Below, piece after piece: positions 22,652 to 31,579 of a DNA stretch of 43,539 nt. The notes under the pieces were generated by a model, which saw only the letters and a program-made list of their open reading frames with translations, was not told the origin of the DNA and made no database searches. Position numbers and translations under genes: made by a program. Source of the DNA: a virus; the IMG/VR virus record IMGVR_UViG_3300029787_000100, positions 1 to 43,539 of that record; one strand, 5' to 3'. Position 1 is the first letter of the stretch, and every line of letters starts with the position of its first letter.

Positions 22652-24425
22652 ACATATTCCTTAACGATTGTTTAATAAAACCTTGCATAGGTATGTATCC
22701 ACCTTCTTGCTTTGACATTCCTGTTGTACCACCTACGGGTCTTTTAGGTCCTATAAAGTTATCTTGATTTTCTATTGCTCTTTGGAGTACATCTGGTAAA
22801 GGTAACCCTTGCTCTTGCATTCTCTTAGCTTTTTCTATAGCAGATTCATAATTTTCTTCACCTGTTTTTTGTTGCTCTTCAGTTATTTCATCCTTTACTT
22901 CTTCTTTTGGTGCTTCTTCTTCTCCACCTACTTGTTCCATTTCTTCTTCTACAGGTGCACCCGGTCTATCAAAACCTTGCAACTCTGCTAATCTGTGCAT
23001 TGCTTCACTTGCCAAACCAAAGCCTTTACTTGCGTCTTCAGAAAATTTATCACTTTCTAAATACTTTTTAGCTTTCGGTTTAAACTCTTGGTATGCGTCA
23101 CCAGCTTTACCGTAAAGTTCTTGTGCTTTGTTGTAGATGTTTCCAGCAGTTTTTATACCAGCTCCTAATCCAGCTTGTGCATCATCTATAAGTTGTTGTC
23201 CTGCTTGACCAGCCGCCATACCATAATCAGCTTTACCTAATCCAAACTCATCTCTCATCATCTTAGCCATTTCTAAATTAGATTCTGCTAATTCATCTTG
23301 TCCTTCAAAAGCTTCTCCGTCTATTCCTCCTGCCATATCTGCATTTAATCCAGCTTGTAAGTCCATAGCTTTACTAGCTTTTATAGCGTCACCACCAAAC
23401 CTATTGTATGCTTTACCTAAAAAGTCTTTAGCACCACTATATAATTTTTTACCATAACCAACTGCATCTTTAATAGCTTTTTCGCCTCTTTCTTCATTGT
23501 CTGCATAAGCGTTTTCTCCAAAACCCATTGCGTCTTCTTGACCACGTAAGTCTTGTATTTCTATATCATCACCTTCACCAAATCCAAGTTCATCTTCCAT
23601 TCCTCTAAGGTCAACAACATTTCCACCAGTTTGCATATACTTTTGCCAGTCTTCTCTTCTAGCTCCAAGCCCAATACTACGAGGTATACTTCTAGCTTTA
23701 GACTTAATCTTATCAGAAAACCTTGGTTTAATTTTATTGTTTATCTTATCTAATCTTTTTTTACCAATAGCTTTTACAGCGTTTCTATTTAATACGTACT
23801 CACCCGGTTCTAGTTTAGCATCTACTACATCACCGGGTAACGGACTATCTTCAAGTCTTCTTATGTTTTGAGGAGAACTTATCTTCTCTTCCATCTTAGC
23901 TTGTCTTACGCCTCTTCTTAACTCATCTAAAGCTGATTGCCTCTTTTTACTAGTAAAACCTTTTGGTCTATCTTGTAGTGGTTGTTGATTATAGTAGTCA
24001 GTTTTTGATAGAGTATTCATCATACTCATATAACTTTTCATATCATCACCACTAAACTGGTCTCCTTTCATTGCAGGAGCATCTACAAACTTTGGATTAA
24101 AAGGTGTATCAGCTAATCTCTTTATATCTAATTGTGGTGTTGCAAATTTCTTAGCGTATTCAGCATCGCCTTTCATTCTTGCAGTATGTATAAGTCTATC
24201 TATTTGACCACCCGGTTTAAAAGCACTTATATTACTATCATCTGCTATGCCGTTACCTACTGGTAAAGGTTGTGGGTCAAAATCTTCTAAAGGAAGTTGT
24301 CTAAGTTTCATAGGAGCATTCATAGCATAAAACTGGTCAGATTGAGCCATTGCTCTACCTGCTTTTATAGCTTGAGCGTCTTCTCTTGCTCTTCGTTTTC
24401 TATACTGTGCGTCTGATTCAGCCAA
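22644..24425 (-). CDS. Putative internal virion protein, ~593 aa (TTG start)
   Basis: The longer frame would begin at a GTG at 24434, but that codon overlaps the GGAGGT ribosome-binding site. TTG at 24425 lies seven bases after it and is the better start (protein begins AESDAQYRKRRARE). The body is acidic, Gln/Asp/Gly-rich and helical. At ~200-235 the block DAKLEPGEYVLNRNAVKAIG.KRLDKIN matches the 'a.L.pGEyVi.r.av..iG...Ld.iN' signature found in phage internal/structural proteins. GG-x-V motifs (MQTGGNVVDL, KQEGGYIP) recur, and the Glu-rich segment near 500 (EEEMEQVGGEEEAPKEE) is low-complexity. The 3' end overlaps the 455-aa gene. Confidence 0.6.
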   Translation of the reverse strand: MAESDAQYRKRRAREDAQAIKAGRAMAQSDQFYAMNAPMKLRQLPLEDFDPQPLPVGNGIADDSNISAFKPGGQIDRLIHTARMKGDAEYAKKFATPQLDIKRLADTPFNPKFVDAPAMKGDQFSGDDMKSYMSMMNTLSKTDYYNQQPLQDRPKGFTSKKRQSALDELRRGVRQAKMEEKISSPQNIRRLEDSPLPGDVVDAKLEPGEYVLNRNAVKAIGKKRLDKINNKIKPRFSDKIKSKARSIPRSIGLGARREDWQKYMQTGGNVVDLRGMEDELGFGEGDDIEIQDLRGQEDAMGFGENAYADNEERGEKAIKDAVGYGKKLYSGAKDFLGKAYNRFGGDAIKASKAMDLQAGLNADMAGGIDGEAFEGQDELAESNLEMAKMMRDEFGLGKADYGMAAGQAGQQLIDDAQAGLGAGIKTAGNIYNKAQELYGKAGDAYQEFKPKAKKYLESDKFSEDASKGFGLASEAMHRLAELQGFDRPGAPVEEEMEQVGGEEEAPKEEVKDEITEEQQKTGEENYESAIEKAKRMQEQGLPLPDVLQRAIENQDNFIGPKRPVGGTTGMSKQEGGYIPMQGFIKQSLRNMYG

Positions 24426-25431
24426 TTTGGACACCTCCCATACGAGTTCCTATAGCCATCGGTCCTTTAGGTCCCATAACTTGAGATAACATTCCACCTT
24501 CTTGTCCATAGACTTTACCACCTTTTTGCATTGGTACGGGTGGTGCTCCCATAGCCATAGGTGCTAGTTTCATCAACATACCTATCTTTTCTGACTTGTC
24601 GTCCTCTCCTTCTTTCTTATCTCTAATAAGACCTTTTACATTATCTCTTGCATCTACCATACCACCATAATTATAATTTTTTACCATACCACCGTATGCC
24701 ATACCTTTTTTATGAGTATAACCTTGATTCTTTAATCTTATATGGTCAATAAACTTGTTAGCCATTTCTTCTTTATCACCCTTATACATCATATGGGGTT
24801 TAAATACCTCGCCACCTTTTTGCATATATAAATCTTCTGGGACACTACCACCTTCTTGTCCAAACAAACCACCTAAAGCACTACCTACCATACCTCCTAG
24901 TGGTCCACCCATTGCAGTGCCAACCATACCTAAGGCACTTCCAGCAAGTGATGCTTTAGCACCAGCCGCTTGACTGTCTAGTTGTGCGTTTGCTTGTCTT
25001 TGAGCCGCCATAGCATTCATTTTGTTAGTATTCATACTAGCTAAGTTGTTAGCCGCACCACTTAACATACCTGCTCCACCTGACATAGCACCTTGTAAAT
25101 ATTGATTGTAAGAATTAAGTGATGCTTCTTGGGCTTTATTAGAACCAGCTCTAGCTTGAGCCGCCATTACTCCTGCTGGTGCACCACCACTCATAGCCGC
25201 AGTTCTTTGAGCCATACGAGCTGCTTCAGCAGAGGCATCCTGTCCCTGTGCCATTTGACGGGCTTTTTCTGCTTGGTTTAAAGCAGAGTTTGGGTCCATC
25301 ATTTCACGACCACGACCCATTAAATCGCTATAAGCGTCTTGTGCTGGTTCGTAAGCCTTATCGTACTCTGAGCCTACTCTGCCTACACTGTACTTTTGAT
25401 TTGTTCCGAATAGATTGCTAAAAAATCCCAT
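24418..25431 (-). CDS. Putative internal virion protein with GG-motif repeats
   Basis: A 337-aa protein. Residues 1-110 form a helical, Gln/Ala/Met-rich region starting MGFFSNLFG, a common opening of phage structural proteins. At ~155-185 lies a glycine-rich hydrophobic segment (ALGMVGTAMGGPLGGMVGSALGG) that could enter a membrane. The rest has at least six copies of a short [Q/Y]xGG-x-[V/L] motif (GQEGGSVP, MQKGGEVF, AYGGMV, NYGGMV, MQKGGKV, GQEGGML), spaced irregularly. The same motif occurs in the next gene. Function likely in the ejected core of the virion. Confidence 0.55.
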   Translation of the reverse strand: MGFFSNLFGTNQKYSVGRVGSEYDKAYEPAQDAYSDLMGRGREMMDPNSALNQAEKARQMAQGQDASAEAARMAQRTAAMSGGAPAGVMAAQARAGSNKAQEASLNSYNQYLQGAMSGGAGMLSGAANNLASMNTNKMNAMAAQRQANAQLDSQAAGAKASLAGSALGMVGTAMGGPLGGMVGSALGGLFGQEGGSVPEDLYMQKGGEVFKPHMMYKGDKEEMANKFIDHIRLKNQGYTHKKGMAYGGMVKNYNYGGMVDARDNVKGLIRDKKEGEDDKSEKIGMLMKLAPMAMGAPPVPMQKGGKVYGQEGGMLSQVMGPKGPMAIGTRMGGVQIG

Positions 25432-25479
25432 AATGTTACCTTATTCTTCCATTGAATATAATTAGTCTTGTATTAATAC

Positions 25480-25767
25480 TCAACTGTTCTTATCTTTGAC
25501 TACAAAAGTGTTATCTGCACTTCTTATCCAGCCATCGCTAGTTTTAACTTCCAAATACCACTTGCTTTTATCTTTAACTGTTCTTATAGTTCCCTCTACA
25601 CTACTTGCATTACTTTTTTCAACCCTACCCGTTTCTGAATCTACTTTGTCTGCAATAGTATCTATTGTTCTTTGTATGTCTGAAGGTGAACTAATCTGTT
25701 CTTCGCTAAAATAATTTGTTCTTGTACCAGTATCTCTGGTAGTCTTTCTATTTTGTTGTTTTCTCAT
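25480..25767 (-). CDS. Small virion-associated protein, unknown
   Basis: A 95-aa protein overlapping the end of the 1175-aa gene by four bases (ATGA). Basic and polar N-terminus (RKQQNRKTTRDTGTRT), a helix (SPSDIQRTIDTIADKVDS), then beta-like strands (GTIRTVKDKSKWYLEVKTSDGWIRSADNTFVVKD). The latter could be a small SH3/OB-like barrel. No family recognised; by place it is a tail or core accessory. Confidence 0.55.
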   Translation of the reverse strand: MRKQQNRKTTRDTGTRTNYFSEEQISSPSDIQRTIDTIADKVDSETGRVEKSNASSVEGTIRTVKDKSKWYLEVKTSDGWIRSADNTFVVKDKNS

Positions 25768-28700
25768 TTAGGTTTCTTTGGTTTGTAAATAATCCCTATA
25801 GAATGACCTTTGATGTTTGTTGTGCTTCCATTTGTAGCAGTAGCTTTTACTCTTACCCATCTATTTTTAGAATGAGCAGAGCTAGGTTTAATAGCTTTAC
25901 CTGACCAACTACTTCCGTAATTAGAAGTAACATCTGTTCCTGAGTTGTAACTACTTACATCGTTAGTAGTATACGATAAAGATGTACTAGGGTTACTATT
26001 AGCATCCATCTTAATAACTCTTAATTTTTTGTAATTAGTATCTGTACCAAGTGTTAACTTTTTACTTATCCACTCCCAGTTTCTTCTTTGAGTAGCAGTT
26101 CCCATTTTAATTATTCTACCTTCTTCTGCTAATAATATAGGAGAGCCATCATCACCATCTACAGTATCTAATATTTTATAATCTGTTTCCCATAAATCCC
26201 ATCTACGTTGAGGTATATAATATGACCAACATCTCTTATCACTTGATTTCTTAAAGAAGATTAATAAAGTTTGCCTAGTGGCATCATACCCTATTACTGC
26301 TTCATCTTTTTCTGCATTAGTAAGTGTGTTCCATCCGTGTGTTGTTTGTTCTGTAATAGTTGTGCCTACTTTATCTATCTTTGGAGCTGAATGATATACA
26401 TTGTTGTAATCAAGCCAGAATAAACCACTAGATGTTGACTTCATTGACTTAGGTCCTAAACATCCTATCCCTTTTATATTTTCTTCTATAATAAGTGTTT
26501 CTGGATTTACAATGCACATTTGATTTTTGCCAAAAATATAAAGCTTACCTAAAAATCCTTCCATTGCTGTGGGTATAAAATCTAATTGTACAAAATTCTG
26601 TGACCAGTTAAACAAAGAATACTTGCCCGGCTCACTTCTAAATATAATGTTTTCTCCATCTGGAAACTCTGGATGATTGCAATTACCTATAAACATATAA
26701 CCATTTACACTAGCATTTACTGTGTAGTCTACACCAAGCTTACCTAATGTTTCTGGTATTCCATTTAAAGCTTCATAAGAAGCTCCTCTTGAGCCATCGT
26801 CTTGAACAGTAAAATTATACTTATTATTCTGTAAATAAAAATTATCTATGGGTATGTCTTGTACAAATCTATATAATCCTTCTGGTTCAACAGCATTTTG
26901 ACTACCATCATCTGCTCTGTACAGCAAAACAGATGTTATTCTTCTTGAAATCTTTTTTTGTACACCTGTTATAGCTTCTTCTTCTATCTCTATAGGAACT
27001 TGTAAACCTTTTGTAAATGTGTTACCACTATCGGCAAAAGCTTTTGGTGAACCTATTAATGCTGACTCTTGAAATCCGTCATATAATAAAGCACATTTGT
27101 AAAACACTTGTTGAGTAGTAGTATCACCTAACCAGTCTTTATTTGTGTTTTTAGTTACTGTGTTTATATTAAACCAAGGAGTAGCACTTGATATAGAATT
27201 AGCAACTGCACTTGTAGTACCAACTGTTTGTAATATTAACTCATCCCCTTCAGAATCTCTTTTATTTATTAAGTTAACTAGTGTAGTAGGTAATGCAGTA
27301 TTGTTAGCAGGTGTAGTTTGTATTTCTCTATCTGACAATACATATCTATTGGCACCTTCATCACTGGGTAATGAAGCTTCAGTGCGATTAGCTGGTAAAG
27401 TAGCACTATAAGCTGAGCTATAACCATTAAAAGTAGTATATGCAGTTGCGTTAGCTTGAGGAAACATACTTACATTACTTGTTAATGAAGCACTATCTTT
27501 TATAGACCTTACTTTACAAACACCTTCTGTTCTAGATAGATAATAAAAACCAACTCTTTGTCCATCATCAGACTCACCATAACACATTAACTTTTGATTA
27601 CTGTTTTTACTAGCAGTATGAGAAAACAAAGGATATTCAGAAGGTACTGGTTGCCCATCAACATTTAATACTGAAATACTCCAACTTTGTGTATGTCCAG
27701 TTGTTCCTTCTGATTTCATATGAGCCATCATATGACAAGGGTTTCTACCACTACTGTCTCTAGGTATAACATAAGTTACCCAAGTAAATCTCCAGTATTT
27801 AGAACCATCCCACCAAAAAGGATGTGCTTCAGCACTTTCATATCCACCATAATCACTTTGTGAAGAGTCTTCTTGCACAGTAGGATTTTTTAATTTAACA
27901 GTTATTCCTATCTGTGGATTTTGTCCATTAGCATCGTAACCCATAAAAGTTAAACAACTTCTTTGTATTACAACTGGATGGTTTTTATAAGGTATTATGT
28001 TAACATTTCCATTATAGCTATCTAGCCTTACCCACATATGAGCACTTACGCTTGATTCTGCTTCGTAACTATTTTGTGGAGAAGTAGGTATATAATCACC
28101 AGCTTCTATATTACCACCATCACTTCCAGAAAAGTCACTTTCATTATAATTTTTAAACTGTTCTACTTTAAATACATAACCATCTTTTACACTACTAGTA
28201 TTACTTGTAGCTCCTGCGGCTAAATACAAATCAAATATATTAGAGTTACTACTAATGTCTTCTATTCTAGGTACAATTAAAAAGTCAGAAAACCTTTCTA
28301 AAGCAGTATTACCAGAAGGTGCTTCTAAATTAAAAGACTTTTTAAAAGTTACTACTGTTGCATCATCACTTATTTCATATGTTTGAAAGAAGTTTACATA
28401 ACCACCATTAACGCTTTCCATTAATATAGCTACTCCTGTAGTCTTACCACTTGTTTGAATAAAAGGGCAAGTTCTAATTGCTAACGGAGCACCCGGTAGT
28501 TCTCGTCTATAAACTTTATTAGTATTTCTATTGTAAACATAAAAAGAAGATTCAGCATCTTCAGTATCAAAACCTATTGATAAATGAGGAGCATTTATAC
28601 TAGCTCCACCACCTTGTAATTGAACTGCATCTGTAAATACTTTATGTGCAGTAGAAGATATAGAAACTTGTTGATAAGATTTTTCTTGAACTTTTTCAAA

Positions 28701-29291
28701 TTCTTCAGCACTACTTACTCCCCAGTTATTGTTTTTAACATAACCTACAACTTGAGATGATTTATCTCTACCAAGTCCAACAAAAGCTAACTTATTATTT
28801 ACAACATAATCTACATATCCAGTTTCTTTTGAAGGTATCGAGCTTGTTTGTATTATATTAGGGTCATCTGAATTGTAATTTTCTATGTAAGCAGTTTCTC
28901 CTGACCTAGAATTAATAGCAATAAGATGTTGCTCATCTTCTTTATCTATTGGAATTAGTCTATCAAATGAGTTAGATGTATCATTAGGTGCTAATCTATA
29001 GTCAGGTGCTACATCGAATATCCAAGTATCTCCAGCTAAGTAAGTTCCTAAACTATTCCTAGTAAAAGTTACTGACATACCTAATGTTATTAAATATGCT
29101 GTATTAGCACTATGACTAGTAACTGTTGTTTCAGAACTCCAAGCATCTTGACCAGCTTTAGTTTTCCATTTAAAACTAGTACCACTACTATTATTTATTC
29201 TAATATAAAATCTAGTAATTTCTGTTCCAGTAAATGTACCTGTTAGTGTACAGTACTGTTTGTTATTAGGGCTGGAAGTAGTTATTGCCAT
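25764..29291 (-). CDS. Large tail nozzle/hub-type structural protein
   Basis: A 1175-aa protein, rich in beta structure and in Ser/Thr/Asn/Gly throughout. From ~940 it has a segment (GIGCLGPKSMKSTSSGLFWLDYNNVYHSAP) and a WxxYYIPQRRWDLW block (~1040) that resemble the beta-propeller of podovirus stabilisation/nozzle proteins (P22 gp10, T7 gp12 type). A strand-rich N-terminal domain of ~130 residues precedes it. It starts in a TAATG overlap with a 90-aa ORF that looks like the N-terminal piece of the same family. It would close the DNA exit channel below the adaptor. The homology call rests on pattern memory. Confidence 0.55.
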   Translation of the reverse strand: MAITTSSPNNKQYCTLTGTFTGTEITRFYIRINNSSGTSFKWKTKAGQDAWSSETTVTSHSANTAYLITLGMSVTFTRNSLGTYLAGDTWIFDVAPDYRLAPNDTSNSFDRLIPIDKEDEQHLIAINSRSGETAYIENYNSDDPNIIQTSSIPSKETGYVDYVVNNKLAFVGLGRDKSSQVVGYVKNNNWGVSSAEEFEKVQEKSYQQVSISSTAHKVFTDAVQLQGGGASINAPHLSIGFDTEDAESSFYVYNRNTNKVYRRELPGAPLAIRTCPFIQTSGKTTGVAILMESVNGGYVNFFQTYEISDDATVVTFKKSFNLEAPSGNTALERFSDFLIVPRIEDISSNSNIFDLYLAAGATSNTSSVKDGYVFKVEQFKNYNESDFSGSDGGNIEAGDYIPTSPQNSYEAESSVSAHMWVRLDSYNGNVNIIPYKNHPVVIQRSCLTFMGYDANGQNPQIGITVKLKNPTVQEDSSQSDYGGYESAEAHPFWWDGSKYWRFTWVTYVIPRDSSGRNPCHMMAHMKSEGTTGHTQSWSISVLNVDGQPVPSEYPLFSHTASKNSNQKLMCYGESDDGQRVGFYYLSRTEGVCKVRSIKDSASLTSNVSMFPQANATAYTTFNGYSSAYSATLPANRTEASLPSDEGANRYVLSDREIQTTPANNTALPTTLVNLINKRDSEGDELILQTVGTTSAVANSISSATPWFNINTVTKNTNKDWLGDTTTQQVFYKCALLYDGFQESALIGSPKAFADSGNTFTKGLQVPIEIEEEAITGVQKKISRRITSVLLYRADDGSQNAVEPEGLYRFVQDIPIDNFYLQNNKYNFTVQDDGSRGASYEALNGIPETLGKLGVDYTVNASVNGYMFIGNCNHPEFPDGENIIFRSEPGKYSLFNWSQNFVQLDFIPTAMEGFLGKLYIFGKNQMCIVNPETLIIEENIKGIGCLGPKSMKSTSSGLFWLDYNNVYHSAPKIDKVGTTITEQTTHGWNTLTNAEKDEAVIGYDATRQTLLIFFKKSSDKRCWSYYIPQRRWDLWETDYKILDTVDGDDGSPILLAEEGRIIKMGTATQRRNWEWISKKLTLGTDTNYKKLRVIKMDANSNPSTSLSYTTNDVSSYNSGTDVTSNYGSSWSGKAIKPSSAHSKNRWVRVKATATNGSTTNIKGHSIGIIYKPKKPK

Positions 29292-29563
29292 TATGCTGAA
29301 CTAGGTGCTGGTGGCGTATAAGCATAGCTAGAACTCTGACTTTGATGCCTAGAGCCTTGGTCCCAAGAAGTTAATGTTACGCTGTTTTCAAATCCTGTAG
29401 ATTTTAACGCTTTGTCTTTTTTAATACCAGCAAGTTCTCCGTCTATCGTTGGGTCAATATTAAGTGAATATGATGCGGCATCTGTTGGTATATCCCTTTC
29501 GTCTTGAGGGTTAGCCATTATACCTGCACTAAAATTCTTTATTTCAAAATTAGACTTTGGCAT
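29291..29563 (-). CDS. Short tail protein resembling the N-terminus of a nozzle protein
   Basis: A 90-aa protein. The segment IKNFSAGIMANPQDERDIPTDAASYSLNIDPTIDGELAGIKK matches the usual opening of podovirus nozzle/tail-hub proteins, in which a '.F.gG.......dip.....s.N.d....G.l..r.g' pattern leads into the propeller. Here it is a separate ORF that ends with a TAA overlapping the start of the 1175-aa gene. The C-terminal ~25 residues are Ser/Gln/Pro-rich linker-like. Either two subunits now do the job of one, or a frameshift joins them. Confidence 0.55.
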   Translation of the reverse strand: MPKSNFEIKNFSAGIMANPQDERDIPTDAASYSLNIDPTIDGELAGIKKDKALKSTGFENSVTLTSWDQGSRHQSQSSSYAYTPPAPSSA

Positions 29564-30344
29564 TTATCTCTTTCCCCCATAAGGAAGTTCTCCCGTCAAT
29601 AATATTGACAATATGGACTGTAAAATTTCCATCAGCAAAGTAATCAACAACAGCAAAAGCGTGTGCCCAGTTTGTTTTACGATTACCAAGCCATCCATTA
29701 GCTTCATCTGACATATCCTTTAAACATCCTAAACTCCAAGCACTCTTTGGTCCATCTATATGTGTTACTGAGTGCATCTGCAAATCGTGATGGTGTCCAT
29801 ATATTAAGTTGCAACCTAACTTCATTACGTGATTTCTTGCGTGTGCAACTCCTGAATAATGATTTCCGTGATAGTACCATAGGTTACCTAGCTTTAAGTA
29901 TTTTCCGTTTGGGTAGTATTCAAAACCACGTTGTTTAAGTAACAATGCGTCTGGGACCGTAAGACCTTGTAAATAGGGGTTTTCTTCAGCAAACGAGTTA
30001 AGCCATTGTTCGTGGTTCCCTTCACAGAAATATTTCTCTTTACATCGTACCTTATCAAGGGCTTCATCAATAATATCCATACCCTCATTAACAGCTCCGA
30101 TGTCTTCATATACTCTCGGAAGTTGATACTCCAACGGAGGACGTTTGCGTTTCTTCCATTGCCAGTGTGAAACGCTACTAAATTCTCCAGTATCCCCGAG
30201 GTCAACGTAAAAGTCTGGCTTAATGATTCGAATCGCTTGGCAGACCACATCGACTGCTTCTTTGCTATGTAACGGAAAATGTTTATCTGGCGTAATGATT
30301 CCACGTTTAATTACACCCTTATCTAATTTGGTGGTTGTTGGCAT
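29550..30344 (-). CDS. Calcineurin-like metallophosphoesterase
   Basis: A 264-aa protein. The start at 30344 (ATG preceded by GGAGACTAT) is preferred to the longer frame from 30443, whose extra residues overlap the upstream gene. The dinuclear-metal motifs are in order: ITPDKHFPLH (D20-x-H22), VDLGDTGEFSS (GD at 50-51), FCEGNHEQW (GNHE), LWYYHGNHY and YGHHHDLQMHS (GHxH). Such enzymes cut phosphomonoesters, phosphodiesters or nucleic acids. Being in the late operon, it may be a virion component or act late on host nucleotides. Its 3' end overlaps the 90-aa gene by 14 bases. Confidence 0.85.
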   Translation of the reverse strand: MPTTTKLDKGVIKRGIITPDKHFPLHSKEAVDVVCQAIRIIKPDFYVDLGDTGEFSSVSHWQWKKRKRPPLEYQLPRVYEDIGAVNEGMDIIDEALDKVRCKEKYFCEGNHEQWLNSFAEENPYLQGLTVPDALLLKQRGFEYYPNGKYLKLGNLWYYHGNHYSGVAHARNHVMKLGCNLIYGHHHDLQMHSVTHIDGPKSAWSLGCLKDMSDEANGWLGNRKTNWAHAFAVVDYFADGNFTVHIVNIIDGRTSLWGKEINAKV

Positions 30345-30586
30345 ATAGTCTCCATCCCTTCTAGGTCGATAAATAAGCCTTCGGTTTTCTTTAAATGTTT
30401 TACAGTAGTTTGTTTTGTAAACCTTAACATCTTTTCTCCACATCCATCACATTCCCAAAACAAGGGTCCATTATACGCACAAAGTACTTCTATGCCTGTA
30501 ACATCTTTACATCCACAATAAGGACACTTATCTGGTGCTTTGTTACGCCACCTTTTAGTCCCCTTAATGTTAAGGTTATTAAACAT
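30323..30586 (-). CDS. Zinc-ribbon protein
   Basis: An 87-aa protein starting MFNNLNIKG at 30586, just after the lysozyme stop with AGGTATAG before it; the longer frame (from 30625) would overlap the lysozyme gene. Two CxxC pairs (CPYCGC ... WECDGCGE) form a zinc ribbon around residues 20-50. The tail (FTKQTTVKHLKKTEGLFIDLEGMET) is helical and basic. Role unknown; it is coupled to the metallophosphoesterase gene by a 22-base overlap, so the two may work together. Confidence 0.6.
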   Translation of the reverse strand: MFNNLNIKGTKRWRNKAPDKCPYCGCKDVTGIEVLCAYNGPLFWECDGCGEKMLRFTKQTTVKHLKKTEGLFIDLEGMETICQQPPN

Positions 30587-30588
30587 AT

Positions 30589-31065
30589 CTATACCTGTAA
30601 CGCTCTTCGATACCATCCGAACCAATACTTTTCCAAACTAGGTTTTCTTCCTATTAAGTCTGCATAGTATTTAACTCTGTAACTACGTAACCTATCTGGT
30701 TCTAAACCAGACTTTAAGGCATTGCTAATTGTCTTAGGACCTATACCTCCATCAACTTCAGTCTTGACACCTTTAGCTGTAATAGCTTGTTGTAGTATCT
30801 TAACTGCTCTTGACTTTCCCATATTAACTACCATATCAAAATATATCATACGTAGTTCTTCAGGTACTTTAGACACTTTGGCTTTTAACCAATAGTCTTT
30901 GAAGTATATATCTTCAGCGTCTTTTTTAGTTAGTTCCTTAATATTAAGATAGGGATATGCTTTTTTGCTAATGCCCATATTAGTTTCCCCACCCGGGTCA
31001 ACAGGGTCATTAACATATCCCCCTTCGTGTTTAAGGATAATCTTTACTGCATCCTTGAAAGTCAT
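30589..31065 (-). CDS. Endolysin, GH108-type muramidase
   Basis: A 158-aa protein. The N-terminus ILKHEGGYVNDPVDPGGETNMGIS is the GH108 (N-acetylmuramidase) signature, with the catalytic Glu14 inside HEGG and the GGETN.GI block next. The C-terminal part (DGGIGPKTI.. ALKSG, LRSYRVKYYADL, W..GW..R) is the usual peptidoglycan-binding end of the family. It cleaves the glycan backbone of the cell wall to release progeny. No signal peptide is seen, so a holin is needed; several small membrane proteins lie just upstream in the operon. Confidence 0.9.
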   Translation of the reverse strand: MTFKDAVKIILKHEGGYVNDPVDPGGETNMGISKKAYPYLNIKELTKKDAEDIYFKDYWLKAKVSKVPEELRMIYFDMVVNMGKSRAVKILQQAITAKGVKTEVDGGIGPKTISNALKSGLEPDRLRSYRVKYYADLIGRKPSLEKYWFGWYRRALQV

Positions 31066-31290
31066 TTACTTTTTAAACATACCTTCAATAATGTCAGTAA
31101 CTACATCAACGCACTTTTCAAAGAAGATTTGTTCTTTATCTTCTGATACGAAAGGTATGTCAATTTTTTTATTGATTGCAGAAGCTATCTTATGAGCCAT
31201 ATCTTCGCTCCCTAGTTCTTCAACCATTTTGTCTTTCATAGCGTCAGCTTGTTTTTCAGCTAACTCCATCATCATCCCTTTTAAATCCAT
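31066..31290 (-). CDS. Small acidic protein before the endolysin, unknown
   Basis: A 74-aa protein (MDLKGMMMELAEK...EGMFKK). Start at 31290 with AAAGGAATCA upstream and a TAATG overlap with the membrane-protein stop; the longer frame from 31323 is an alternative. Two amphipathic helices (AEKQADAMKDKMVEELGSE; EKCVDVVTDIIEGMFKK) are separated by a short strand region. No membrane segment. It may regulate lysis; no family recognised. Confidence 0.5.
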   Translation of the reverse strand: MDLKGMMMELAEKQADAMKDKMVEELGSEDMAHKIASAINKKIDIPFVSEDKEQIFFEKCVDVVTDIIEGMFKK

Positions 31291-31439
31291 TATGATTCCT
31301 TTATCTTTTTTGTTTTTAACCATAGGTAGTATATGTTAATACAAAACATTAAACACATTAACACTCCAGATATAATGTCCGTATAATATACCATACCTAA
31401 TCCTGTACTTATTCCACTTACTCTTAAACTATCCATCAT
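31290..31439 (-). CDS. Small membrane protein, holin candidate
   Basis: A 49-aa protein read directly from the - strand: ATG at 31439 overlaps the previous stop (ATGA), TAA ends at 31290. Residues ~20-42 (TDIISGVLMCLMFCINIYYLWL) form one hydrophobic span, followed by a basic tail (KTKKIKES). One span with a charged C-terminus, next to the endolysin, fits a small class III-type holin. Two neighbouring proteins also carry one span, so which of them is the holin is unclear. Confidence 0.5.
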   Translation of the reverse strand: MMDSLRVSGISTGLGMVYYTDIISGVLMCLMFCINIYYLWLKTKKIKES

Positions 31440-31579
31440 TTTTTCTTCCGTTTAGGTAATTTTTTAATTTTACCATTATGAGTTCTTGCAAATCTATGCG
31501 TAGCAGTTTCCATACTAGGTATTAATGTCCCACTGTATTTTTTACCACCAAACATCCAACTAATTAATCCACCAGCCAT
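31436..31579 (-). CDS. Tiny basic protein, unknown
   Basis: A 47-aa protein (ATG at 31579, TGA at 31436-31438). It opens with GGLISWMFGGKKYSGTLIPS and ends in a strongly basic RKKK tail. It overlaps the 102-aa basic protein's end at one position (TAATG) and the holin candidate by four bases. Such overlapping mini-genes are normal in this operon. No family recognised; the glycine-rich start could insert weakly in a membrane. Confidence 0.5.
   Translation of the reverse strand: MAGGLISWMFGGKKYSGTLIPSMETATHRFARTHNGKIKKLPKRKKK

Noticed and set aside
29894-30304. 136-aa - strand ORF over the metallophosphoesterase gene
   Set aside because: Different frame of a gene that has complete catalytic motifs; no known features or ribosome-binding site.
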